64,000 nucleotides of DNA, from assembly GCA_903875225.1 (NCBI GenBank), contig CAIQVJ010000007.1, positions 89,795-153,794 of the forward strand. Reading direction: 5' to 3'. Positions 50,964 through 58,566 of the stretch are shown here, in pieces. Each line of letters begins with the position of its first letter. The first letter of the stretch is position 1. Position numbers and translations under genes: made by a program. Below the pieces are notes generated by a model. That model searched no databases and had not been told where the DNA came from. It saw only the letters and a program-made list of their open reading frames with translations. The DNA comes from an uncultured Pseudomonadota bacterium. GTDB lineage: Bacteria; Myxococcota_A; UBA796; SXON01.

Positions 50964-51914
50964 ATGCAGTCCGGCAAGCAACTTCGAATGTTCCCCGTCC
51001 GGATCGCCCACTGCATCGTCGCATTCGCGGCTTTCTGCCCTGCCCTGGCACATGCACGAGGGCAGGCCGCCGCCTCCGTCGCCGCCAACGAGGACCTGGA
51101 GGACATCGGCGCGCGAGCCACCGGCAGCGGGATGGTGGGGGTCGCGAACCCGAACGATGTGGGCGCGCTGCGCCTCTCGGTCGCGACGGCCAGCCTCACG
51201 GAGCGCTACGAGCTCTACACGGGCGGTGAGCTCGGCCCGGACAAGCACCTCGGCTTTCGCGGCGGCGCCGTGGACTCCCGCACCGGCCCGGTGACGATGG
51301 CGTTGGCCTACCGCCGGATGTCCGATTCGACGAACGTGCGTCTGATCGAGCGCCCAGGCTGGAAGACGGAGGAGGAGGACTTCGAGAACCCGACGATCCA
51401 CCAGGGCGTGTTCGGCGGCGTCGCCTACCCGTTCGCACCCGGAAAGGCCTCGGTGGCGGTGGATGCCCGCTACGACTGGTACGACTCCGACGAGCTCGGG
51501 TCTGCCGGAGCCTTCAACTTCGGCTTCTCGTTCGCCTGGCGCCCGGCCACCCCATTCACGCTCGCCGCAGCGATCGACAACCTGCTGGAGAACGACTTCC
51601 GGGACACCCAGCGCCAGCTCCGCGTGGGCGCCCGGTGGGACGCCGGCACGTATTTTGGCGTCGAGGGCGACGTGCTCGCCCCCGTCCGCCCGACCTGGGA
51701 CTGGAAGCAGCTGGACTGGCGCGTGGGCGCCAACGTGGGCGTCGCGGAGTTCCTGGCCCTTCGCGCCGGCTACGCGAACGACCGCACCCGTAGCTGGGTG
51801 ACCGGCGGCCTCGGGCTCGTGTCGGAGAAGTGCGACCTCGACTACGGCGTGCGGGTGCGGGTGGACGCGCCCCGGCACAACGTGCACGTGCTGGACGTGC
51901 GGGTGCGGTTCTAG
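50964..51914 (+). CDS. Outer-membrane beta-barrel protein
   Basis: This 316-residue protein has a signal peptide (PVRIAHCIVAFAAFCPALAHA). The mature part alternates aromatic and hydrophilic residues in strands (VTMALAYRRM, GKASVAVDARYDWYD, AFNFGFSFAWRP, RQLRVGARWD, YFGVEGDVLA) and ends ...RVRF with terminal Phe as in BAM-assembled barrels. About 12 strands seem likely. No specific family (porin, OmpW) is confidently identified. ATG 50988 is an alternative start. Confidence 0.75.
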   Translation: MQSGKQLRMFPVRIAHCIVAFAAFCPALAHARGQAAASVAANEDLEDIGARATGSGMVGVANPNDVGALRLSVATASLTERYELYTGGELGPDKHLGFRGGAVDSRTGPVTMALAYRRMSDSTNVRLIERPGWKTEEEDFENPTIHQGVFGGVAYPFAPGKASVAVDARYDWYDSDELGSAGAFNFGFSFAWRPATPFTLAAAIDNLLENDFRDTQRQLRVGARWDAGTYFGVEGDVLAPVRPTWDWKQLDWRVGANVGVAEFLALRAGYANDRTRSWVTGGLGLVSEKCDLDYGVRVRVDAPRHNVHVLDVRVRF

Positions 51915-51934
51915 GAGCGCCGAACCGCGCAGGA

Positions 51935-53332
51935 CTACGTCGACAACCCCGCGAGCAACGCGTCCACGCTCTTCTTCGCGTCCCCGTACAACATGCGGGT
52001 GCAGTCACGCAGGAACAGCGGGTTCTCGACGCCGGCATAGCCAGCGCCCTTGCCGCGCTTGAACACCACGACGCGCGCGGCCTCCCAGGCATGCAGCACG
52101 GGCATCCCGTAGATGGGTGAGCTCGGATCGTCGATCGCACCGGGGTTCACGATGTCGTTCGCGCCGATGACCAGCACGACGTCGGTCTCGGGGAAGTCGT
52201 CGTTGATCTCGTCCATCTCCAGCACGAGGTCGTAAGGCAGGTTCGCCTCGGCCAGCAGCACGTTCATGTGCCCGGGCAGCCGACCCGCGACGGGGTGGAT
52301 CGCGAACCGCACGTCGATCCCGCGCGCACGCAGGTTCTTCGTCAGTGCACAGACAGGGTGCTGCGCCTGGGCGACAGCCATCCCGTACCCCGGGACGATG
52401 ATCACGCTGCTGGCTGCTGCGAGCTCCTTCACCAGGGTCTCCACGTCGGTCGCGATGGGCTCGCCCACGGGCCCCGTGCCGGCCGGAGCGGGCGCCGCGC
52501 CCTCGTCAGCCCCGAAGCCTCCGAGGATCACGCTGACGAAGCTGCGGGCCATGGCCTTGCACATGATGTACGAGAGGATGGCGCCTGAGCTGCCCACGAG
52601 CGCCCCGGTGACGATCAGGAGATCGTTCTGCAGCAGGAAGCCGTCAGCAGCGGCGGCCCAGCCCGAGTAGCTGTTCAGCATCGAGACGACGACCGGCATG
52701 TCGGCCCCGCCGATCGCCATGACCATGTGCCAGCCGAGGAAGCCGCCGATCACGGTCATCACGAGCAGCAGCGGCAACCCAGCGGCGGGGTTCATCGCAT
52801 ACGGAATCGCCATGCCCACGACCGCGAGCACCAGCACCAGGTTCAACGCGTGCCGGGCCGGGAGCACGACGGGCTTGGAGCGGATCTTGCCCTCCAGCTT
52901 GCCCCAGGCCACGACCGAGCCAGTGAACGTGACGGCGCCGATGAACACGCCCGCGTAGAGCGCGAGGCTGTGGATCACGCCCTCGGCGCCCGCCGGGTGC
53001 TCCCCGCCGAGCTGACTCGCGTACCCGACCAGCGCTGCGGCGAGCCCGACGAAGCTGTGAAGGATGGCGACGAGCTGCGGCATCGACGTCATCGCCACGC
53101 GCTGGGCGAGTGCAGCGCCGATCGTGAGGCCGATCACGATCATGACCGCGAGGATCGGCAAGGTCGCCTGCGGCAGCAACAACGCGGTCGCGCCGACGGC
53201 GAGCGCCATGCCGACCATGCCCTGGGTGTTGCCCTCACGGGCCGTCTCCGGGCTCGAGAGACCGCCGAGGCTGCGAATGAACAAGGCCGACGCCGCGATG
53301 TACGCAGCCGTCGAGAGGCTGGTGACGTCCAT
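51935..53332 (-). CDS. pntB: NAD(P) transhydrogenase subunit beta (PntB)
   Basis: The 465-residue protein has nine membrane helices. A C-terminal NADP(H)-binding domain follows ([81 protein letters not shown]). All are hallmarks of PntB. With PntA it pumps protons while moving hydride between NAD and NADP. Its ATG directly abuts the pntA stop (TAGATG). Confidence 0.95.
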   Translation of the reverse strand: MDVTSLSTAAYIAASALFIRSLGGLSSPETAREGNTQGMVGMALAVGATALLLPQATLPILAVMIVIGLTIGAALAQRVAMTSMPQLVAILHSFVGLAAALVGYASQLGGEHPAGAEGVIHSLALYAGVFIGAVTFTGSVVAWGKLEGKIRSKPVVLPARHALNLVLVLAVVGMAIPYAMNPAAGLPLLLVMTVIGGFLGWHMVMAIGGADMPVVVSMLNSYSGWAAAADGFLLQNDLLIVTGALVGSSGAILSYIMCKAMARSFVSVILGGFGADEGAAPAPAGTGPVGEPIATDVETLVKELAAASSVIIVPGYGMAVAQAQHPVCALTKNLRARGIDVRFAIHPVAGRLPGHMNVLLAEANLPYDLVLEMDEINDDFPETDVVLVIGANDIVNPGAIDDPSSPIYGMPVLHAWEAARVVVFKRGKGAGYAGVENPLFLRDCTRMLYGDAKKSVDALLAGLST

Positions 53333-54916
53333 CTACGACTCCTTCCGGAACATGCCGAGCATTCGGCGAGTGACCATGAACCCGCCGCCGACGTTGATCA
53401 TCGCCAGCAGGATGGCAAGCGCCGCCACGATCATCGTGGGCGACGTCATCGACCCCTTCTCGGCGGCCATCGCACCCATCCCGCCCACGAGGATGATGCC
53501 CGAGATGGCGTTGGTCACGCTCATCAGCGGGGTGTGCAGCGCAGGGGTGACGTTCCAGACTACCTGGAACCCGATGAACACCGCGAGAACGAAGACCATC
53601 AGGTGCGAGAGGAACGCCGGAGGCAGGAACGGGCTCAACACCAGGAGTGTCAGGCCCGCCGCCGGCAACATCATCAGCGAGAGGGTCGAGCGGGGCGTGG
53701 TGCTGGCAGCCGGAGCGTGGCCGTGGCCGGACTTCTTGCGCTTCGGGGCCCTGGCCACGGGAGCCTTGGGCGCCTCCGGCTTCGGCTGGGCGACCACCGG
53801 CGCGGCGGTCGCCGAGGGTGGGCGGACCGGCGGCGGCCATGTGACGGCGCCCTCATGACAGACGGTCATCGGACGGACGACCTCGTCGTCCATGTCCACC
53901 CGGAAGTCGGGCTTCGTCATGTCATCGAGCAGATGACAGAGGTTCACCCCATACAGTTGGCTCGACTGTTCCGCCATCCGGCTCGCCAGGTCCGTGAACC
54001 CGACGATCTTGACCCCGTCGACGTCCACCACCTCCCCGGCCACGGTGAGCGCGCAATTTCCGCCCATCTCCGCGGCGAGGTCCACGACCACCGAGCCCGG
54101 CTTCATCGCCCGCACGGCCTCCTCGGTGACGAGGATCGGCGCCCGCTTGCCGGGGATCAGCGCGGTGGTGATGATGATGTCCACCTCCTTCGCCTGCTCC
54201 AGGAACAACGCCATCTCTGCGGCGATGAACTCCGGCGACATGACCTTGGCGTACCCGCCGCCGCCGTCACCCGCCTCCTGGATCTTCACCTCCAGGAACT
54301 CGGCCCCCATGCTCTGGATCTGCTCTGCGATGGGCCGGGTGTCGAACGCCCGCACGATGGCGCCCATGCCTCGCGCCGCGCCGATCGCCGCCAGGCCGGC
54401 CACGCCGGCCCCGATCACGAGCACCTTGGCCGGCGTGACCTTGCCCGCTGCCGTGACCTGGCCAGGGAAGAACCGGCCGAACTGCCCGGCAGCCTCGACC
54501 ACGGCCCGGTACCCGATCAGGTTGGCCTGCGAGGACAACGCGTCCAGCTTCTGCGCCCGGGTGATCCGCGGCACCTGGTCCATCGCGAGCACCGTGGCGC
54601 CAGACCTGGCCCACTCTGCCAGCTCGTTCTCCCGCTGCGCCGGCCAGAAGTGCGCGATCCACACCTGCCCGCGCCGGGCTGTCGCCGCGAGCGAGAACGG
54701 AAATGGCCGCACGCCGAGCACGATGTCCGCCTGCAGCGGATCACCCACCTCGGCGCCCGCTGCGACATACGCAGCGTCTGTGAAGCTGGCCTTCTCTCCG
54801 CAGCCCGACTCCACGACCACGGTGAACCCGAGCTTCTGAAGCCGGCCGACAGTGTCCGGGGTCGCTGCGACCCGTCGTTCACCCGGCCACTGTTCCGCGA
54901 GGACTCCGATGCGCAT
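53333..54916 (-). CDS. pntA: NAD(P) transhydrogenase subunit alpha (PntA)
   Basis: The 527-residue protein has an N-terminal NAD(H)-binding domain of the alanine-dehydrogenase type (RIGVLAEQWPGERRVAATPDTV, VLVIGAGVAGLAAIGAARGMGA) and about four C-terminal helices (VFVLAVFIGFQVVWNV ... ILLAMINVGGGFMV). A long Pro/Ala/Lys-rich linker (about residues 350-400) joins them, longer than usual. It has full-length PntA, not the split alpha1/alpha2 form. The ATG at 54916 precedes the conserved start. Confidence 0.93.
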   Translation of the reverse strand: MRIGVLAEQWPGERRVAATPDTVGRLQKLGFTVVVESGCGEKASFTDAAYVAAGAEVGDPLQADIVLGVRPFPFSLAATARRGQVWIAHFWPAQRENELAEWARSGATVLAMDQVPRITRAQKLDALSSQANLIGYRAVVEAAGQFGRFFPGQVTAAGKVTPAKVLVIGAGVAGLAAIGAARGMGAIVRAFDTRPIAEQIQSMGAEFLEVKIQEAGDGGGGYAKVMSPEFIAAEMALFLEQAKEVDIIITTALIPGKRAPILVTEEAVRAMKPGSVVVDLAAEMGGNCALTVAGEVVDVDGVKIVGFTDLASRMAEQSSQLYGVNLCHLLDDMTKPDFRVDMDDEVVRPMTVCHEGAVTWPPPVRPPSATAAPVVAQPKPEAPKAPVARAPKRKKSGHGHAPAASTTPRSTLSLMMLPAAGLTLLVLSPFLPPAFLSHLMVFVLAVFIGFQVVWNVTPALHTPLMSVTNAISGIILVGGMGAMAAEKGSMTSPTMIVAALAILLAMINVGGGFMVTRRMLGMFRKES

Positions 54917-54929
54917 CCGATTTTTCTCC

Positions 54930-54943
54930 GCCGGGTACCCGGC
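54930..54943. promoter_or_regulatory. 14-bp perfect palindrome upstream of pntA
   Basis: GCCGGGTACCCGGC is perfectly self-complementary and lies 13 bp before the pntA ATG, overlapping or adjoining the ribosome-binding site (GGAG). It could be an operator for a dimeric regulator or a hairpin that controls translation. A second hairpin (GGTCGGT/GAAACA/ACCGACC, 55001-55020) lies farther upstream. Both are structural observations only. Confidence 0.35.
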
Positions 54944-55139
54944 AACACGCAGGAGAGGCTCCTGACGCGCCGCGAAGCTAACATGCCGTCCAGAGTGGGA
55001 GGTCGGTGAAACAACCGACCCGAGCCACAGACGCGAGGGCCTCGCGATGCGCCGATCGCAGCCGCGACGCTCGCGGCAGGCTCGCATGCCTCACGAAGGC
55101 GAACCTGAACCGTGGAGTGCCACGGCGCGCGACGCTGTG

Positions 55140-55835
55140 TCAGTGGGCAGCGCTGAGCTCGGTCGTGTCGGACTTCACGGTGCCCACCCCCGCAGCGATC
55201 CAGGCGTGGGAAGGATCACCCGAGGAGGGCGTGTAGGTGATGGCGAGTGTGTCGTACGTTCCCGCGGGCACCGTGACGGACTCCGCGCCGGTGACCGCTG
55301 CCGTCTGGGAGATGCTGAACGTGGAGCTGCCGGCGTTGCTGTCGGTGGTCGTCCCGTCCGTGGACATGTCCCAGTTGCTGCCGACAGCGACATCTGCGGG
55401 CAGGACGAGCATCGGCGGCCCGTAGGTCGTCTCGGTCGTGCCGCCGAAGGACGTGCCGCTCGCCACCACGGAGTAGTCCGTGGTGGAGGAGAGGTCGAAG
55501 ATCCCATCGGCCTGGCAACGCATGTTCTGGATGGTCGTGCTGCTGCTGGTGTACTGGGCGCTGGCGATGTCGGTGATGCTCGTGAACACGGCGTCGCCCG
55601 ATGCCGAATCGAGGCTGGTGAACGTCACGACCGAGGTGCCGGTCATCTGGGATGCCGCGGTGAACGAGTAGGTGAGCACCGAGCCGACGCCGCTCATGTA
55701 GGCTCCGCACGCGCCAAGGTGGCTGTCCGTGTCGTTCGTGGAGTCGTGGGCGTCCGGGCCGCCCGTGTCGTCCCCCTTGCCGGTGCAGGCGGCGAGCGGG
55801 AGGGCGGCGAGGAGGGACAACAGGGAGATGCGCAT
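55140..55835 (-). CDS. Lipoprotein of unknown function, paralog of the 18237 lipoprotein
   Basis: The 231-residue lipoprotein starts MRISLLSLLAALPLAAC, with a classic LAAC lipobox, followed by TGKGDDTGG and an Asp/Ser/Thr-rich linker. The mature beta-rich region shows TYGPPMLVLPAD, VTVPAGTYDTLAITYTPSS and AAGVGTV, shared in order with the lipoprotein at 18237-18929. No enzyme motif is seen. ATG 55835 begins the signal; the ORF-track extends 177 nt upstream across the pilin gene promoter. Confidence 0.75.
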   Translation of the reverse strand: MRISLLSLLAALPLAACTGKGDDTGGPDAHDSTNDTDSHLGACGAYMSGVGSVLTYSFTAASQMTGTSVVTFTSLDSASGDAVFTSITDIASAQYTSSSTTIQNMRCQADGIFDLSSTTDYSVVASGTSFGGTTETTYGPPMLVLPADVAVGSNWDMSTDGTTTDSNAGSSTFSISQTAAVTGAESVTVPAGTYDTLAITYTPSSGDPSHAWIAAGVGTVKSDTTELSAAH

Positions 55836-56010
55836 GGAGAAGCTCCGAAAGGGTGGGGGGCGGTAACCCGGGCTACGCTCTCGGGGCAAACGGCCCTCCG
55901 ACGTCGGAGAACGGCCTCGACACGGGGCGAGCGAAGCCGCACAACCCCGCGTCAGCCCCCCTTCCGAACCCGGCCTCGTGTATACTGCTGAACGAGGCTC
56001 ACCGATACGC

Positions 56011-56703
56011 ATGTACTCCCGCCGTCAACGCCAGGGCGTCACGCTCGTCGAGATCGCCATCGTGATCGCCATCATCGGGATCATGTCGGCGCTCGCCTCG
56101 CAGGCGATGGGGGGGATGGCCCCAAGCTGGCGCACCAAGCGCGCGGCGCAGGAGTTCCTCGCGAACGCGCAGAAGGCCCGGAATCTCGCGATCGCTGAGG
56201 GCGTGGACTACCGCATCCGCGTGGATGCCTGGGACACCAGCCCGGACACCGGGGATGCGAGCATCGGCTCCTACTACATCGAGCGCGGGAACTCGGCGAT
56301 GGCGACCACCTGGGACATCCTCCCCATGGATGTCGGCGGGGTCGTGGACGACCACGAGGGCCGCATCGACTTCAGCCGCGGGGGAGCGACCCCGCTCGTC
56401 TGGGTGAGCCTGGACCAGCCGACGTCTGCGACGATCACGTTCGATCCCCGTGGCTTCTTGCGAAACTCGTCGACGGAGTTCGACAGCGCGGGCATGATCA
56501 ACTTCGTGTTCTTCAACAAGCGCGCGCTGGTGGCGGACGGCCAGGACGAGTGGTGGGAAGTGTCCCTGAGCCGGTCGGGCTTCGCGCGGCTGGCAGGCAC
56601 CTTCACAACACCGATCGGCGCAGCCTCGGGCACGTCGACCACGACGAACTCCAGCACCTCGAGCGGGTCGGGCTACACAGGCGCGGCGACGCCACCGATC
56701 TAG
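56011..56703 (+). CDS. Type II pseudopilin/FimT-GspH-like prepilin
   Basis: The 230-residue protein has a 9-residue positively charged leader (MYSRRQRQG) and then VTLVEIAIVIAIIGIMSALASQ, the class III prepilin signal. Glu is at +5 (needed for assembly) and Val instead of Phe/Met at +1. The globular part is larger than FimT-like minor pilins and ends with a Ser/Thr/Gly-rich tail. It would be processed by a prepilin peptidase and built into a pilus or secretion pseudopilus. No other pilus genes are in the window. Confidence 0.8.
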   Translation: MYSRRQRQGVTLVEIAIVIAIIGIMSALASQAMGGMAPSWRTKRAAQEFLANAQKARNLAIAEGVDYRIRVDAWDTSPDTGDASIGSYYIERGNSAMATTWDILPMDVGGVVDDHEGRIDFSRGGATPLVWVSLDQPTSATITFDPRGFLRNSSTEFDSAGMINFVFFNKRALVADGQDEWWEVSLSRSGFARLAGTFTTPIGAASGTSTTTNSSTSSGSGYTGAATPPI

Positions 56704-56734
56704 GTGACGCCACCGATCCAGTCGGGCGCTCGGC

Positions 56735-57487
56735 TCAGAGCACGAGCCCGCCATCGACCTCGACGACGCGGCCCGTGAAGTAGCCGCACTCGATCACGAA
56801 CCGGATCGCGAGCCAGATCTCGGTCGGTTCACCCAGCCGACGCAGCGGGATCCCGGCCGCCACCTTTGCCAGGGCCTCGGGCTTCATGCCCTCGGTCATG
56901 GGCGTCCGGATGAACCCCGGCGCGATGGCCCCGACCCGCACGCCGTAGCGCGCGAGCTCCTTGGCCCACACCACCGTGTCGGCGACGAGGCCGGCCTTCG
57001 CGGCGGAGTAGTTCAACTGCCCGGCGTTGCCGGCCCGGCTGATGCTGGAGAGGTTCACGACGACAGACTCCGGGTTTTTGGCCCGGAAGGCGCCGGCGGC
57101 GAACGCGCGCGTGCACAGGAACGGGCCGGTGAGGTTCACGTCGATCACCTGCTGCCAGCGATTCACGTCCATCATCACCGGCTCGCCCGTCTCGGGGTGC
57201 GCCTTCATGAACAGGCCGTCGCGGGTGATGCCGGCATTGTTGATCAGTACATTCGGTACGCCGATCGCGGCAGACGCCTCGTCGTAGAAGCGCTGAACGC
57301 TGGCCTCCTGGCTGACGTCGCAGGCAAAGCCGGGGGCGTGCAGGGCGTCGGCGGTGGCCGCCACCGCCTCGCCGTCGACGTCGCAGAAAGCGACAGCGCC
57401 CCCTCCTGCCTGGATCTGCTCGACAAAACAGCGGCCCATGCCGCGGGCGCCGCCGGTGACGAGGGCGCGGACTCCTGAAAATTCCAT
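56735..57487 (-). CDS. SDR-family 3-oxoacyl-ACP reductase-like protein
   Basis: The 250-residue FabG-type reductase has TGGARGMG (N-terminal), FCDVDGEAV with Asp after beta-2 (NAD preference possible), NNAG, SSISRAG, YSAAKAGLV and ending in TGRVVEVDGGLVL, the FabG/PhaB ending. It could act in fatty acid or polyhydroxyalkanoate metabolism. The ATG has GGAG upstream (rc of ATCTCC). An operator-like direct repeat lies upstream. Confidence 0.88.
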   Translation of the reverse strand: MEFSGVRALVTGGARGMGRCFVEQIQAGGGAVAFCDVDGEAVAATADALHAPGFACDVSQEASVQRFYDEASAAIGVPNVLINNAGITRDGLFMKAHPETGEPVMMDVNRWQQVIDVNLTGPFLCTRAFAAGAFRAKNPESVVVNLSSISRAGNAGQLNYSAAKAGLVADTVVWAKELARYGVRVGAIAPGFIRTPMTEGMKPEALAKVAAGIPLRRLGEPTEIWLAIRFVIECGYFTGRVVEVDGGLVL

Positions 57488-57535
57488 GGGATCTCCTGAC
57501 GGTGAACAGCACGACCCTGAACGGGCCGGGTCACC

Positions 57536-57569
57536 ATGCTGTAATGCAGCACGGCATATGCTGCAATGC
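57536..57569 (-). promoter_or_regulatory. Two 12-bp direct repeats upstream of the SDR gene
   Basis: On the plus strand ATGCTGTAATGC (57536) and ATGCTGCAATGC (57558) differ at one base and start 22 bp apart, two helical turns. They also contain an inverted TGCAGCA/TGCTGCA pair. They lie 49-82 bp upstream of the SDR ATG. They look like binding sites for a dimeric regulator. TGC/GCA-rich sites are known for some polyester/fatty-acid regulators, but no regulator is assigned. Confidence 0.4.
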
Positions 57570-57608
57570 GGCGCGTCCAGATCGCGGAACGCACCAGACG
57601 CTCCGGGA

Positions 57609-58514
57609 TCACCGGTCGTCCCACCCGAAGGTCATCACGTCACAGAGCGACGTCCCGCCGAGAACCGCGAGGCACAGCCGATCCACGCCCATCGCCATCC
57701 CCGCGCCCTCCGGCAGCTGCGCGACCGCAGCAAGAAACCGCTCATCCTGCTGCACCACCGCCATGCCAGCGGCCCTCCTGGCCTCGTTCTCCGCCGCGCT
57801 CCGCGCCCGTTGCCAGTCCTCGGCCCTCACGAAGGGGAACCCGTCGCAGATCTCGAGACCCTTCCAGAAGAGCTCGCTGCGTTGCGTCACGCTCGGGTCC
57901 GAAGGGTCGAGCCCCGCCGAGGCCGTCATGCCGGCCGGCCAGCCGACCACCCAGGTCGGAGCCTCAGGATCGAGCCGCTGCACCGCCGTGTCGATGATCC
58001 AGGACAGGTGAGCGTCGTCGTCGCCGGCGAGCGGGCCGGGGATCCGCACGAGCTCCGACCAGTCGCGCACAGGAACGCCGAAGCCGCGCTGGATGAGGTC
58101 CCGGACCGTCACCCGGGCCCAGCGCTCCTGCCCCAGCGCCCGCCCCGCCACACGCCGCACCATCGACTCACACTCGCCCTCCACCTCCCCCATCGTCGCG
58201 CCCGCCCGCCCCCACTCGAGCATCGTGAACTCGGGGTTGTGGATCCGCCCCTGGTCCCCCTCCCGGAAGTTCGGGCCCAGCGTGTAGGCAGCGGAGATCC
58301 CCTCTGCAAACAACCGCTTGAGCTGGTACTCGGTGGAGGAGACGAGGTAGCCGCCCTCACGCACCTCGAACGACCGGATGCCGAGATCCGGGCATGTGCC
58401 CGGCACGAGCAACGGAGTCTGAACCTCGATGAACCCGCGAGAGTCCAGCTCGTCGCGGAGCGCCCGGATCACCATCGCGCGGGCTCTCAGCATCGGCTCG
58501 CGAGTGACAGGCAT
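57609..58514 (-). CDS. epmA: EpmA/GenX: EF-P lysine-modifying synthetase homolog
   Basis: The 301-residue protein resembles a class II lysyl-tRNA synthetase catalytic domain without the anticodon-binding domain, the EpmA (PoxA/GenX) form. It shows VQTPLLVPGTCPD, SSTEYQLKRLFAEG, NFREGDQGRIHNPEFTMLEW and GMAMGVDRLCLAVLG (motif 3 GxDR). EpmA attaches beta-lysine to EF-P. EF-P and EpmB are not in the window, so the modification target is inferred. The Ser/Val-rich upstream frame (MSVSVSPSAS...) is a shadow of the neighbouring lipoprotein repeat and was cut off at ATG 58514. Confidence 0.9.
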   Translation of the reverse strand: MPVTREPMLRARAMVIRALRDELDSRGFIEVQTPLLVPGTCPDLGIRSFEVREGGYLVSSTEYQLKRLFAEGISAAYTLGPNFREGDQGRIHNPEFTMLEWGRAGATMGEVEGECESMVRRVAGRALGQERWARVTVRDLIQRGFGVPVRDWSELVRIPGPLAGDDDAHLSWIIDTAVQRLDPEAPTWVVGWPAGMTASAGLDPSDPSVTQRSELFWKGLEICDGFPFVRAEDWQRARSAAENEARRAAGMAVVQQDERFLAAVAQLPEGAGMAMGVDRLCLAVLGGTSLCDVMTFGWDDR

Positions 58515-58566
58515 GACGAACCTATGGTAACGTGGGGAGTGCGCCCGCAAAGGCGATGGAGTTCTG

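Noticed and set aside
55001-55020. Hairpin GGTCGGT-GAAACA-ACCGACC as a terminator
   Set aside because: No T run follows on either strand. It was kept only as a possible regulatory structure.
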